Counted from the stretch's first letter, positions 37,247 through 46,515 are shown. The stretch is DNA of 64,000 nucleotides from Phycisphaerae bacterium (GCA_011050235.1 DRGC01000076.1:24834-88833), one strand, 5' to 3'. Notes: a model not told the origin generated them from the sequence alone. A program made the numbers and translations.

Positions 37247-38749
37247 TCAGCCGTCCAGCCCTAACTTTTGCCGAAGAAGTCGCTGGACCTCCCCCGGCTG
37301 GGCGGCCCCGCGGGATTTCTGCATGACCTGGCCCATCAGGAAGCCGAACGCCTTCTTCTGCTTCTTGCCACCCGATCGGACCTCCTCGACCGCCTGGGTG
37401 TTGGCGGCGATGGCGTCATCGACCCAGGCCTCGATCTCAGCGGTGTCGGTCACCGCCAGCAAGCCGGCCGCGGCGGCGATGGCCTGGGGCCCGTCGTCGG
37501 TGTCGACGAGCTTGTCGAAAACCTTGGCGGCTGAGGTGGCGTTGATCTCGCCCGCGGTCAGCATGCCGGCCAGGTCCGTCAGTTGCCCGGCCGAGACGCC
37601 GATCTCGGCGATCGTGCAGCCTCGCTCGTTGGCCAGGGCGGCGCCGCGGCCCAGAAGCAGGTTCACGCAGCGCTTGGCGTCCGCGCCGGCCTCGAGGGCG
37701 CCCTCCAGCAGGTCGCCGGTGGCGGCGTCCTGGGTCAGCGCGTCGGCCTCCTTGAACGTCAGCTTGTAGTCGTCCATGTATCGCCGGCGGCGCGCCAGCG
37801 GAAGCTCGCCGATGCCGGCCGCCACCCGGTCGCGCCACTGGGCGGAAACGATCACCGGCATCAGGTCCGGATCGGGGAAATAGCGGTAGTCGTGGGCCTC
37901 TTCCTTGGACCGTTGAAAGACGGTCTGCCCGGTGGCGTCGTCATAGCCGCGGTTCTGCTTACCGAGGTTCTCCAGCGTAAAGGCGTTGTCCGCCTGCCAC
38001 TCGTTGGTCTGGCGATCGATCTCGTAGGCGACGGCCGACTCGAGCGCGCGAAAGCTGTTGAGGTTCTTGACCTCGATGATGGGTGTCTTGTAGGTCACGC
38101 CGTCTCGGGTGATGTGCAGGTTGATGTTCGGCTCGAACCGCATGTGGCCCATCTGCATGTTGGCCTGGCTGGCGCCCAGCCACCGCACGAGGCGCTGCAT
38201 GGCCCGGGCGTAGGCGCCGACCTGCTGGACGCTGTTCATGTCCGGCTCGGAAACGATCTCCAGCAGCGGCACGCCCGCGCGGTTCAGATCGACCCCTGTA
38301 TGCGTGGGGTTGTCGTGAACGTTCTTGCCGGCGTCTTCTTCCAGATGCACCCGAAGAATAGCAACGGTCTTTGCCTCGCCCTCGGGCAGGGGCACCTCCA
38401 GCCGGCCGTGCTCGCACAGCGGCAGGTCGTACTGGCTGATCTGGTAGTTCTTGGGCAGGTCGGGGTAGTAGTAGCTCTTGCGGTCCCACTTGGTGAACTT
38501 CCGGACGGTGCAGCCCAGGGCGAGCCCGACGGTCATGGCCAACTCGACGGCCTTTCCGTTCATCACCGGCAGGACGCCCGGCATGCCGATGCAGACGGGG
38601 CAAACGTTCGTATTGGGCGGATCGCCGAACCGGTTGCGACACCGGCAGAACATCTTCGTCTCGGTATCCAGCTCGACGTGGATCTCCAGGCCGATGATGG
38701 GCAGGATGGTGACGGCCCCGTCAGGCATTTGGCTATCTTGCGTTTCCAT
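37247..38749 (-). CDS. gatB: Asp/Glu-tRNA amidotransferase subunit B
   Basis: This is a 500-residue GatB. Family blocks are GLEIHVELDTETKMFCRC, NTNVCPVCIGMPGVLPVMN (zinc/ligand region), KSYYYPDLPKNYQISQYDLP, GVPLLEIVSEPDM, MQMGHMRFEPNIN and the C-terminal YqeY-like tail domain ending VMQKSRGAAQPGEVQRLL. It binds misacylated tRNA and activates it for amide transfer from GatA. AsnRS is encoded at 42645-44039, so the expected job is making Gln-tRNA(Gln). It is separated from gatA by a RAYT insertion, so it may rely on read-through or its own promoter. Confidence 0.97.
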   Translation of the reverse strand: METQDSQMPDGAVTILPIIGLEIHVELDTETKMFCRCRNRFGDPPNTNVCPVCIGMPGVLPVMNGKAVELAMTVGLALGCTVRKFTKWDRKSYYYPDLPKNYQISQYDLPLCEHGRLEVPLPEGEAKTVAILRVHLEEDAGKNVHDNPTHTGVDLNRAGVPLLEIVSEPDMNSVQQVGAYARAMQRLVRWLGASQANMQMGHMRFEPNINLHITRDGVTYKTPIIEVKNLNSFRALESAVAYEIDRQTNEWQADNAFTLENLGKQNRGYDDATGQTVFQRSKEEAHDYRYFPDPDLMPVIVSAQWRDRVAAGIGELPLARRRRYMDDYKLTFKEADALTQDAATGDLLEGALEAGADAKRCVNLLLGRGAALANERGCTIAEIGVSAGQLTDLAGMLTAGEINATSAAKVFDKLVDTDDGPQAIAAAAGLLAVTDTAEIEAWVDDAIAANTQAVEEVRSGGKKQKKAFGFLMGQVMQKSRGAAQPGEVQRLLRQKLGLDG

Positions 38750-38791
38750 TCAACTGCTGAATCCTCACCGACCGGCTGCGATCGGTCAATC

Positions 38792-38882
38792 ACTGTCGCC
38801 CCTTCGGGGCTCTTGTCCTGTGAGGCTCCTTTTCCGGGGGCTGACGCCCCCGGCTATTCACTTCCGGCCCGTCGGGCCTTTG
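38792..38882 (+). repeat. Three-hairpin element, copy A
   Basis: Three GC hairpins follow each other: GCCCCTTCGGGGC (38798-38810), CCGGGGGC-TGAC-GCCCCCGG (38834-38853) and GGCCCGTCGGGCC (38866-38878). Copy C at 39523-39613 is near-identical in the same orientation. Copy B at 38985-39068 is a related copy in the opposite orientation. Confidence 0.85.
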
Positions 38883-38943
38883 TCGGTGCTGCTTTCAGCG
38901 GCCGTCTGTGATTCGATGCACCATCCGTTCTCTCGAACGGGAC

Positions 38944-38990
38944 CGGGTGTATCTGGCCCCTCCCGAGCTGGTGCGGGTGTATCTGGCCCC
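38944..38990. repeat. 17-bp direct repeat beside the RAYT element
   Basis: CGGGTGTATCTGGCCCC occurs at 38944-38960 and 38974-38990 with a 30-nt period. The second copy runs into hairpin element B. Confidence 0.85.
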
Positions 38991-39613
38991 GAAGGGGCCC
39001 AGGTGAGTAGCCGGGGGCGTTAGCCCCCGGGCCAAGGAGCCAAGAGGGCTCAGCCCCGAAGGGGCGGTAGTCATGCTGAGATATACTTCTCATCAAACGC
39101 GACCTCATGTCGTCGAAGCAACTCGACGAGTTCTTCCTCAAAGGAGACCTTCCGGTGATGGTCTTGCTGGTTCTGCACATACTCAATGACCCTCGGCAGG
39201 ACGGACTTCGATACGCTGAATATCGCGTAGCCGTCCTGCCAACTGAAGCTCCTGTGTTCCGCAAACGTCTCGTGAATCCAGCGACAGGAGTTTGCCTTGA
39301 TGTCTCGTAGCAGATCGGCGATGGCCGGTTGGGTCGCAGTGGATATCACCAAGTGCAGATGGTCTTCGGGCCCGTTGGCTTCCAGCAGCTTTCCATTGGA
39401 CGCACGCACGATGCCGCCAATGTATTCCGTCAATCTCCGACGCAGGTCGTCGGACAGAAACGGCCGACGTTCCTTCGTCGAGAAGACAACGTGATAGAGA
39501 AGACTGGAGTATGACATTGGATTACTGTCGCCCCTTCTGGGCTCTTGTTGTGGGAGACTCAGCCTTCCGGGGGCTGACGCCCCCGGCTACTGACTTCCGG
39601 CCCTTCGGGCCTC
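38985..39613 (-). mobile_element. RAYT-type element: Y1 transposase bounded by inverted hairpin repeats
   Basis: Element B (38985-39068; hairpins 38985-38999, 39011-39030, 39053-39065) and element C (39523-39613; hairpins 39530-39542, 39567-39586, 39599-39611) are inverted relative to each other and flank the transposase gene at 39071-39517. The unit sits between gatA and gatB, oriented with the operon. This matches the architecture of REP-associated tyrosine transposases, which act on hairpin ends. Confidence 0.75.
39071..39517 (-). CDS. REP-associated / IS200-IS605-like Y1 transposase (RAYT/TnpA)
   Basis: This is a 148-residue HUH single-strand transposase. The HUH motif is EDHLHLVI (His53, His55), and the catalytic tyrosine is most likely Tyr113 in RVIEYVQNQQDHHRK. 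The N-terminus SSLLYHVVFSTKERRPFL is typical of the Y1_Tnp family. All core residues are present, so it may be active. These enzymes nick and rejoin single-stranded DNA at hairpins. The flanking inverted three-hairpin repeats are its probable substrates. It lies inside the gatCAB gene cluster. Confidence 0.93.
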   Translation of the reverse strand: MSYSSLLYHVVFSTKERRPFLSDDLRRRLTEYIGGIVRASNGKLLEANGPEDHLHLVISTATQPAIADLLRDIKANSCRWIHETFAEHRSFSWQDGYAIFSVSKSVLPRVIEYVQNQQDHHRKVSFEEELVELLRRHEVAFDEKYISA

Positions 39614-39641
39614 TATGAAGGCTCATGCATCACATCCATTA

Positions 39642-41156
39642 TCATGATGACTCATCGATCATCGGCGGTTTCATGTCCGGCAGGTTGGCGGCCTGTTCGA
39701 ACATGGCGGCGGCGCGGAAGAGGGTTTCTTCGCTGAAGACCGGGCCGATCAGTTGCATGCCGATCGGCAGACCCGCCGCCGACAGCCCCGCCGGGATCGC
39801 CAAGGCCGGCAGGCCGGCCAGATTGGCGCTGATCGTGTAGACGTCGGCGAGGTACATCTGCAGCGGGTCGTCGGTCTTCTCGCCGAACTCAAATGCCGGC
39901 GTCGGCGTGACCGGGGCCAGCAGCACGTCGCAGGCGGTCAGCGCCGTGTCGAAATCGTTCTTGATCAGGCGGCGGACCTTCAGGGCCTTGTTGTAGTAGG
40001 CGTCGTAGTAGCCGCTGGACAGCGCGAAGGTCCCGAGCATGATGCGGCGCTTGACCTCATCGCCGAACCCCTCCCCGCGCGATCGGCTGTAGAGGGCGAC
40101 GATGTCGTCGACCTTGTCTTCGGTGCGATGGCCGTAGTGCACGCCGTCGTAGCGGGCGAGATTGCTGGAGGCCTCGGCCGTGGCCACGACGTAGTAGGCG
40201 GCGACGGCATAGCTGGACAACTGTCCCTTGGCGTCGACGTCGATTCGGCTGTGCGGCAGCGACACGTCGACGATCGTCGCCCCCAGCGATCGGTACACCT
40301 GGCAGGCCTGTTCGATCGCCGCAGCAATCTCACCGTCCAGCGCCTCGGAGAAAAACTCGCTGGGTCGGCCGATCCGCAGGCCGTCGATGGGCGTCTCCAG
40401 TGAGGCCAGATAGTCCGGGACGGATTGATCGACGCAGGTGGAGTCTCTCGGATCGCCGCCGGCGATCACGCCGGCAAGCAGGGCGGCGTCGGCGACGTCG
40501 CGCGTCATCGGGCCGATCTGGTCGAGGCTCGATCCATAAGCGACCAGTCCGTATCTGCTCACCCGGCCATAGGTCGGCTTGAGGCCCACGACGCCGCAGA
40601 ACGCGGCGGGCTGGCGAATGGATCCGCCGGTATCGCTGCCGATGGCGGCGGCGGCCAGCCGGGCGGCGACGGCAGCGGCCGACCCGCCGGAGGACCCGCC
40701 CGGCACGCGGCCGGTATCCCACGGATTTCGCGTGGGGCCCAAGGCGCTGTTTTCGGTGGATGAGCCCATGGCGAACTCGTCCATGTTCGTCTTGCCGAGG
40801 ATGACGGCGCCGGCGGCTTCGAGCTTCGCAACGGCCGTGGCTGTGTAGGGGGCGCGAAAATCGGCGAGCATTTTCGACGAGCATGTGGTCCGGCCGAAGG
40901 TGGTGGCGAGATTGTCCTTGATGGCTATCGGCACGCCGGCCAATGGGCCCAGGGCGGCGCCCTTTGCGCGGGCCTCGTCGATGCTGCGGGCCTGCTGGAT
41001 CGCGCGTTCGGCAAAAGTCTCGTTGTACGCGGAGATGGCCTGGTCGCGGGAGGCGATCGCATCCAGATACGCCTGGGTCGCCTCGACGGCGCTGGTTTGG
41101 CCGTCGGCGACGGCAACGGCGAGCCGGCGGGCTGTCAGGTCGGTCAGTTGACTCAT
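39642..41156 (-). CDS. gatA: Asp/Glu-tRNA amidotransferase subunit A
   Basis: This is a 504-residue amidase-signature enzyme that releases ammonia from glutamine and passes it to GatB. The catalytic triad is visible: Lys80 in GVPIAIKDN, Ser155 in VPGGSSGGSAA and Ser179 in GSDTGGSIRQPA. Other blocks are GKTNMDEFAMGSS, CGVVGLKPTYGRVSRYGL and RIMLGTFALSSGYYDAYY. I start at ATG 41156 (MSQLTDL), the usual GatA start, 17 nt after gatC; a longer in-frame extension to 41588 overlaps gatC and is not coding. The gene order is gatC-gatA-[RAYT]-gatB. Confidence 0.97.
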   Translation of the reverse strand: MSQLTDLTARRLAVAVADGQTSAVEATQAYLDAIASRDQAISAYNETFAERAIQQARSIDEARAKGAALGPLAGVPIAIKDNLATTFGRTTCSSKMLADFRAPYTATAVAKLEAAGAVILGKTNMDEFAMGSSTENSALGPTRNPWDTGRVPGGSSGGSAAAVAARLAAAAIGSDTGGSIRQPAAFCGVVGLKPTYGRVSRYGLVAYGSSLDQIGPMTRDVADAALLAGVIAGGDPRDSTCVDQSVPDYLASLETPIDGLRIGRPSEFFSEALDGEIAAAIEQACQVYRSLGATIVDVSLPHSRIDVDAKGQLSSYAVAAYYVVATAEASSNLARYDGVHYGHRTEDKVDDIVALYSRSRGEGFGDEVKRRIMLGTFALSSGYYDAYYNKALKVRRLIKNDFDTALTACDVLLAPVTPTPAFEFGEKTDDPLQMYLADVYTISANLAGLPALAIPAGLSAAGLPIGMQLIGPVFSEETLFRAAAMFEQAANLPDMKPPMIDESS

Positions 41157-41173
41157 GTGGGCCTGCGGGGCGA

Positions 41174-41476
41174 CTACTGGCTGTCGCCGATCACTTTGGG
41201 GACCTTGAAGAAATCGCCGTCTCGCTGCGGAGCGTTGGCCAGGGCGGCATCGGGCGTGAGCGACTGGCCGATCACATCGTCGGCCAGAACGTTGTGAATG
41301 GCCACCGCGTGGGCCATCGGCTCGACATTGTCGGTGTCGAGCTCCTGCAGCTTGTCGACGTACTGCAGGATATGGGCCAGGTGGTCGGCGAGCGCTTGGA
41401 CCTCGTCGTCGGACAGCTCGAGGCGGCTGAGCAGGCCGATGTGGCGGGTTAGGTCGAAATCGATCTTGGGGCTCAT
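41174..41476 (-). CDS. gatC: Asp/Glu-tRNA amidotransferase subunit C
   Basis: This is a 100-residue subunit that wraps between GatA and GatB and stabilises the complex. It shows the characteristic IDFDLTRHIGLLSRLELSDD start, LAHILQYVDKLQELDTDNV, the MAHAVAIHNVLADD region and a late D-G-D-F-F-K-V-P-K-V-I. It is the first gene of the minus-strand gatCAB cluster, with a promoter match upstream facing away from infA. Confidence 0.95.
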   Translation of the reverse strand: MSPKIDFDLTRHIGLLSRLELSDDEVQALADHLAHILQYVDKLQELDTDNVEPMAHAVAIHNVLADDVIGQSLTPDAALANAPQRDGDFFKVPKVIGDSQ

Positions 41477-41559
41477 GGCGCCTTCTGCGCCCGGGGGGCG
41501 CTGTGTTCGTGTCGGTCGCTGGAACGGATGACGAATCCGCGGCGCGATCGTGCGAACGT

Positions 41560-41588
41560 ATGATTGGTGAAAACCGCCCGGCTGTCAA
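41560..41588 (-). promoter_or_regulatory. Candidate promoter of gatCAB
   Basis: On the minus strand TTGACA (complement of 41583-41588), 17 nt, then AATCAT (complement of 41560-41565), about 84 nt before the gatC start. It diverges from the infA promoter 31 nt away. Confidence 0.45.
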
Positions 41589-41618
41589 CGCAGCAGGGGG
41601 AAATCATGCGGGCGCGAG

Positions 41619-41647
41619 TTGACTTGCCGCCGAAAGTGTGGTAAGAA
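41619..41647 (+). promoter_or_regulatory. Promoter of infA
   Basis: TTGACT (41619-41624), 17 nt, then TAAGAA (41642-41647), about 57 nt before the infA start codon. Confidence 0.55.
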
Positions 41648-41704
41648 TATGCACATTGCTTGCTCCTTCGGGGCGGACGTTCGAGAAAGGTCGCACTCAG
41701 CACT

Positions 41705-41932
41705 ATGGCCAAAGACGGTGTTATTGAAGTGGAAGCAGTGGTCAAGGCGGCATTGCCCAATGCCATGTTTCGCCTGGAGATCGAAATGGGCGAGACGAAG
41801 CACGAGATCCTCGGCCACATCTCCGGCAAGATGCGCCGTCATTACATCCGCATCACGCCCGGCGACCATGTCACCGTCGAAATGAGCCCCTACGACCTGA
41901 CCAAGGGCCGCATCGTTTATCGTCAGCGCTAA
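41705..41932 (+). CDS. infA: Translation initiation factor IF-1
   Basis: This is a 75-residue OB-fold protein that occupies the ribosomal A site during initiation. Its sequence is diagnostic: [60 protein letters not shown] and RQR. The length is close to the usual 72. ATG 41705 gives the canonical MAKDG start. It is transcribed divergently from gatC. Confidence 0.97.
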   Translation: MAKDGVIEVEAVVKAALPNAMFRLEIEMGETKHEILGHISGKMRRHYIRITPGDHVTVEMSPYDLTKGRIVYRQR

Positions 41933-41987
41933 GGTGAGTCGCTGCTGACTTCCTTCCGTACCGTTGGCGCCCGCGGTGTGCGCCGGG

Positions 41988-42599
41988 TCAGACGTTCGAG
42001 ATATTGCGGTAGGCGCCGTCGACTATGATGCTGCGGATGTCGTCGGCCTCGTCGACAGGGCGGTCGGTTTCGATCCAGTATTCATCGGCCATATCCACGC
42101 TGTGCAGATCGCCGACGTTGACCAGAGGCAGGCCGTGATGGTCGGCCAGGAGGCGGGCGGTTGCCGCCATCGCGTCGTCGTGATTGCCCGTGCCGCATTC
42201 CAGGGCGTCGGGCTTGAGGCCGTGGGTGAGGATCGTGTGGCTGTCGTCGAAGCGGCAAGGGTGGGCCAGGACAGTCAGGCGTCCCTCGTCGCGCGCCCGG
42301 CTGAGCACGTCGCCCCAGTGGCCGGCGGCGGCCAGGTGGATGTAGGTGGGGTCGTTGGTCCCGAGCACGAGGATGTCCTGGAAGATGACGCGGTCAGTGA
42401 TCTCCACGCCGCTGTAGATGCGAATATCCGGGAACGACTGCTGCAGGCGGGCCAGTTCCACAGCGTCCCAGATCGCGCTGTGCTCGGTCAGGTAGACGGC
42501 GTCGTAGCCGCGGGCGATCAGCCGAGTCATCATCTCTTCGGGCGTGTTTCGGCTGCAGCCGCTGTACCGTGATGTGTGGCAGTGCAGTTCGACCTTCAT
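41988..42599 (-). CDS. PHP-domain metal-dependent phosphoesterase
   Basis: This is a 203-residue single PHP domain. The first metal motif is VELHCHTSRYSGCS (His6, His8). Further ligand segments are YDAVYLTEHSAIW, a GVEITDRV strand, VLAHPCRF and a late DLHSVD. The fold is shared by TrpH-like 3'-5' exonucleases, histidinol phosphatase and polymerase exonuclease domains, and the short size fits the TrpH/YciV-like group. Substrate unknown. It is not overlapping its neighbours. Confidence 0.85.
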   Translation of the reverse strand: MKVELHCHTSRYSGCSRNTPEEMMTRLIARGYDAVYLTEHSAIWDAVELARLQQSFPDIRIYSGVEITDRVIFQDILVLGTNDPTYIHLAAAGHWGDVLSRARDEGRLTVLAHPCRFDDSHTILTHGLKPDALECGTGNHDDAMAATARLLADHHGLPLVNVGDLHSVDMADEYWIETDRPVDEADDIRSIIVDGAYRNISNV

Positions 42600-42644
42600 G
42601 ATGTTGTCCCAGGCGGACGTTCGGCAGCCGGGCTTGCAGCCGGG

Positions 42645-44039
42645 CTAGAAGTCGGCTGACCGCGGCGTGCGGGGATAGGCGATCACGTCGCGGATGTTGA
42701 CCATCCCGGTGATGAATTGCACCGTCCGCTCGAAGCCCAGGCCGAAGCCTGCATGCGGGACCGTGCCATAGCGGCGCAGATCGAGGTACCACCAGTAATC
42801 GTCGGGCGCCATGTTCTGGGCCTTCATTTGCGCCTCCAGCACGTCCAGCCTCTCCTCGCGCTGGGCCCCGCCGATGATCTCGCCGATCCGCGGCACGATC
42901 ACGTCCATCGCCGCGGCCGTCTTGCCGTCATCGCTGAGACGCATGTAGAAGGGCTTGATCTGGGCTGGGTAGTCCGTGATCACCACGGGCTTGGCGAACG
43001 TCTCCTCGGCCAGGAATCGCTCGTGCTCGGTCTGCAGGTCGGCGCCCCAACGGGGCGGATAGTCCCAGGACCGATCGGCGGCGGCGAGGATGTCGATCGC
43101 CTCGGTATAGGTGATCCGCTCGAAGGGGCTGTCGGTGACGTGCTCGAGCGTTTCGATGACGGTCTTGTCGATGCGGTCGTTGAAGAACTTCATGTCGTCG
43201 CCACACCGCTCGAGCACGACCCGGAACAGGAACTTCAGGAACTCCTCGGCCAGATCGGCGTCGCCGGCCAAATCGCAGAAGGCCATTTCCGGCTCGACCA
43301 TCCAGAACTCCGCCAGGTGTCGCGGCGTGTTGGAGTTCTCGGCCCGGAACGTCGGCCCGAAGGTGTAGATGTTGCCCAGGGCGCACGCGTAGGTCTCGCC
43401 TTCGAGCTGGCCGGAAACCGTCAGGAAGGTCGGTCGGCCGAAGAAGTCCTGCTCGCCGTCCACGTTGCCGGCGGGGTCGCGGGGCAGGTCGGCCAGGTCC
43501 ATCGCGGTGACGCGGAAAAGCTCGCCCGCTCCCTCGCAGTCGCTGGTGGTGATGATGGGCGTGTGAACGTACAGGAAGCCTCGCTGCTGGAAGAACTCGT
43601 GAACGGCGAAGCTCAGGGCGCTTCGCACGCGGGCGACGGCCCCGAAGGTATTCGTCCGCGGCCTCAGGTGGGCCTGCGTGCGGAGGTACTCGAACGAGTG
43701 TCGCTTGGGCTGGATCGGATAGGTGGCCGCATCGGACGCCCCCAGCACGCGGACCTCCGACGCCTGGATCTCGACGGTCTGGCCCTTGGCGGGGCTTTCG
43801 GCCAGGGCGCCGGTGACGACGACGCTGCTGCCGGCGGAGAGGTGGACGAGCTCGTCGGCGTAGTTGGCCAATTTGCCGTCGGCCACCGCCTGGATGGAGG
43901 CCATGCACGACCCGTCATTGATCGTCAGAAAGCTGAAGCCCCCCTTGGAGTGTCGCGTCGTGCGAATCCATCCGGCGACGGTGACGGCCTGACCGGCGGG
44001 GATGTTCGTCAGGGCGTACTTGATGAGTGTTCGATCCAT
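42645..44039 (-). CDS. asnS: Asparaginyl-tRNA synthetase
   Basis: This is a 464-residue class IIb aminoacyl-tRNA synthetase. The N-terminal OB anticodon domain shows [20 protein letters not shown] and [10 protein letters not shown]. The catalytic domain shows motif 1-like [20 protein letters not shown], motif 2 [20 protein letters not shown] and motif 3 [26 protein letters not shown] and [14 protein letters not shown] are AsnRS-specific; the serine in NTPRHLAE context and lack of the AspRS insertion exclude AspRS. The start ATG 44039 (MDRTLIK) is the natural domain start. Confidence 0.96.
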   Translation of the reverse strand: MDRTLIKYALTNIPAGQAVTVAGWIRTTRHSKGGFSFLTINDGSCMASIQAVADGKLANYADELVHLSAGSSVVVTGALAESPAKGQTVEIQASEVRVLGASDAATYPIQPKRHSFEYLRTQAHLRPRTNTFGAVARVRSALSFAVHEFFQQRGFLYVHTPIITTSDCEGAGELFRVTAMDLADLPRDPAGNVDGEQDFFGRPTFLTVSGQLEGETYACALGNIYTFGPTFRAENSNTPRHLAEFWMVEPEMAFCDLAGDADLAEEFLKFLFRVVLERCGDDMKFFNDRIDKTVIETLEHVTDSPFERITYTEAIDILAAADRSWDYPPRWGADLQTEHERFLAEETFAKPVVITDYPAQIKPFYMRLSDDGKTAAAMDVIVPRIGEIIGGAQREERLDVLEAQMKAQNMAPDDYWWYLDLRRYGTVPHAGFGLGFERTVQFITGMVNIRDVIAYPRTPRSADF

Positions 44040-44153
44040 GTGCGGTCGTCCGTGGCCTGGTCGCCGATACCGACGGGCCTTATTCCATGAGAAAAGCGCG
44101 GCGACCGCAAGAGCCACCGCGCCATTTCGCCGTAAGCACCGGAAGCGACGACG

Positions 44154-44414
44154 CTAGCTGTCGCTGTCGGGGGTGTAGTTGCGTTTGGGCGGCTTGGTTA
44201 TCAGGCCGCTCTTGATCGCCTTGGCCGAGACGTTGATCCGCGTGACCTTTCCGTCGACGACGGCCCGGACGCGTTGGATGTTGGCCTTGAACGTTCGCTT
44301 GACCTTGCCGGTGACCTTTCGCCCGACTCCGCCGAGGCGTTTGGCCTTGCCGCGTCGGGAGATGCTTCGGCCGGCATGGGTTTTTCGTCCTGTCAGTGCA
44401 CATTTTCGAGGCAT
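44154..44414 (-). CDS. rpmB: 50S ribosomal protein L28
   Basis: This is an 86-residue basic protein beginning MPRKCALTGRKTHAGRSISR, the L28 signature, with GRKVTGKVKRTFKANIQRVR and RINVSAKAIKSGLITKPP following. It has one cysteine near the start rather than the two-pair zinc-binding form. It lies between asnS and the EF-G-like gene on the same strand. Confidence 0.96.
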   Translation of the reverse strand: MPRKCALTGRKTHAGRSISRRGKAKRLGGVGRKVTGKVKRTFKANIQRVRAVVDGKVTRINVSAKAIKSGLITKPPKRNYTPDSDS

Positions 44415-44469
44415 GATTTCAACTCCGCTATCTCGGCCGCATCACCGCGGCCAGGCCGGGGTGGCCCGG

Positions 44470-46515
44470 TTAGTCCTTGTCCTCTTGTTTGTCTTTCTTG
44501 GCGGCTGCGATGATCTGCTGCTGCACGTTGCCGGGGACCGGATCGTAGTGGCTCAACTCCATCGCGAAGCTGCCCTGCCCGCCCGTGGCGGAGCGAAGCT
44601 GACTGTCATACTGCATCACCTCAGCCAGGGGGGCCTGAGCTTTGACCAGGCACATGTTGCCCGGCATCATCTCCTGGCCGAGGATCCGGCCGCGACGACC
44701 GGACAGGTCGCTGGCGATGTCGCCCATGTTGTTGGCCGGTATGGTAATCTCCATCGTCACGATCGGCTCGAGGAGGACGGGCTTGGCCTTGTTGATCGCA
44801 TCGATGAAGGCAAATCGCCCGGCCGTCCTGAAGGCCACTTCCTTCGAGTCCACCGGGTGGTGCTTGCCGTCATAGACGCTGACCTTGACGTCGTGCAACG
44901 GATAGCCGGCGATCGCGCCTTTGGCGAGCACTTCGACAACGCCCTTTTCGATCGCGGGCAGGTACTGCCGTGGGATCGATTCGCCGAACAGATCGTTGAC
45001 GAACTCGAACCCGCCGCCGCGCTCGAGCGGCTCGACCCGCAGGTAGACCTCGCCGAACTGCCCGGCGCCGCCGGTCTGCTTCTTGTGGCGGTGATGGCCT
45101 TCGGCGTTGATCGTGATCGTCTCGTGGTAGGGGATGCGGGGGGGCTTGGTGTCCACGTCCAGGTCGAACCGATCCTTCATCTTCGCCAGTTCGATCCGCA
45201 GGTGCAGGTCGCCCATGCCGGAGATGACCATCTCGTTGGTCTGTGAGTCGCGCGTGACCTTGAACGTCGGGTCTTCCTCGGCCAGCTTGGCCAGGACGCT
45301 GGAGATCTTCTGCTCGTCGCCGCGGCTCTTGGGGGTGACGGCCATGGAGAACATGGGCGTCGGCAGCGGCGGCATGGTCCGGAACATGGCCTTGGCCTCG
45401 GCGTGGAGGATCATGCCGGTCTGAATCTCTTCGACCTTGGCCAGGGCGATGATATCGCCGGCGACGGCCTGTTTGACCTCGGAGGTCTCCTTGCCCATGA
45501 CTTTGAACGGATGGCCGATCTTGGATGTCTTTTTCTCGTCACCGAGGGCGTAGGTCGTATCGGGCGTGACCGTTCCCTGCAGAATGCGGACCCACGCCAA
45601 CTTGCCGATAAACGGGTCGATGGCGATCTTGAACACTTGGCCGACGAAGGGCTTGGACGCGTCGGCCGACACGTCGATCTGTTCGGCGTCGTCGTCGGGC
45701 GAGCTCATCACCGCCGTCATCGCGGCGTCGACGGGGGAGGGGAAGTACTTGGCGATCGCGTCCATCAGTTCGGTGACGCCGATCTCGCCCTTGGCCGAGG
45801 TGAACAGCACGGGGATGACCGCGCCTTCGACCATGGCCGATGCGACGGCCGTCTGGAGCTTGTCGGCGGGGATCTCCTCGCCGCCGAGATAGGCTTCCAT
45901 CATGGCTTCGTCGGACTCGACGATGTTTTCGATCAGTTGCGTGTGGGCGTCGGCCACGTCGCCGACATCGGCCGAGCCGCTATCGTTGGCGAAGCAGTCG
46001 ATCACGCTCCTGCCGCCGTCGGTGGGCAGGTTCATGGGCTTGCAGGCCTGGCCGAAGGTCTCTTCGATCTGGCCCAGCAGGTCGGCGAGGTTGACGTTGT
46101 CGGCGTCGATCTTGTTGACGACGACGGCCACCGCCAGGCCGCGATCTTGGGCGATCTTGAACAGGCGGCGCGTGTTGATCTCGATGCCGGCCGATGCGGA
46201 GATTACGACGATGGCGGTGTCGGCCCCCGCCAGGGCGCAGATGGCCCCGCCGACCAGATCCGGGTAGCCGGGCGTATCGATCAGGTTCATGGTCACCCCG
46301 CCGTGTTCGAGGAAGGTTGCCGACGGGTCGACAGAGTGTTTGCGCTGTTTCTCGATGTCGCTGTGATCGAGCGTGCTGCTGCCGTCGTCGACGCTGCCGA
46401 GTCGTCCGGAGACCTTGGCCGCATGGAGGAAGGCCTCGGCAAGCGACGTCTTGCCGGCGCCGCCGTGGCCGACCAGAACGACGTTGCGAATGTCTTGGGG
46501 GCTGGATGCCGCCAT
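44470..46515 (-). CDS. EF-G-like translational GTPase (EF-G2 type)
   Basis: This is a 681-residue GTPase with full EF-G architecture. The G domain has G1 GHGGAGKTSLAE, G3 LIDTPGYPD and G4 VNKIDAD. Domain II follows (AWVRILQGTVTPD), then domains III-V (SGMGDLHLRIELAKMKDRF, HHRHKKQTGGAGQFGEVYL, EPIVTMEITIP). The G1 sequence (GHGGAGKTS rather than AHIDAGKTT) and the K-Q-R-K-H-S-V switch region mark the EF-G2/EF-G-like paralogue, not the housekeeping FusA. Its role in elongation or ribosome recycling is unresolved in most bacteria. A promoter match lies at 46665-46692. Confidence 0.93.
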   Translation of the reverse strand: MAASSPQDIRNVVLVGHGGAGKTSLAEAFLHAAKVSGRLGSVDDGSSTLDHSDIEKQRKHSVDPSATFLEHGGVTMNLIDTPGYPDLVGGAICALAGADTAIVVISASAGIEINTRRLFKIAQDRGLAVAVVVNKIDADNVNLADLLGQIEETFGQACKPMNLPTDGGRSVIDCFANDSGSADVGDVADAHTQLIENIVESDEAMMEAYLGGEEIPADKLQTAVASAMVEGAVIPVLFTSAKGEIGVTELMDAIAKYFPSPVDAAMTAVMSSPDDDAEQIDVSADASKPFVGQVFKIAIDPFIGKLAWVRILQGTVTPDTTYALGDEKKTSKIGHPFKVMGKETSEVKQAVAGDIIALAKVEEIQTGMILHAEAKAMFRTMPPLPTPMFSMAVTPKSRGDEQKISSVLAKLAEEDPTFKVTRDSQTNEMVISGMGDLHLRIELAKMKDRFDLDVDTKPPRIPYHETITINAEGHHRHKKQTGGAGQFGEVYLRVEPLERGGGFEFVNDLFGESIPRQYLPAIEKGVVEVLAKGAIAGYPLHDVKVSVYDGKHHPVDSKEVAFRTAGRFAFIDAINKAKPVLLEPIVTMEITIPANNMGDIASDLSGRRGRILGQEMMPGNMCLVKAQAPLAEVMQYDSQLRSATGGQGSFAMELSHYDPVPGNVQQQIIAAAKKDKQEDKD

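Noticed and set aside
41157..41588. N-terminal extension of gatA
   Set aside because: It would overlap gatC in another frame and reads as arginine/proline-rich non-coding sequence. The standard GatA start is at 41156.
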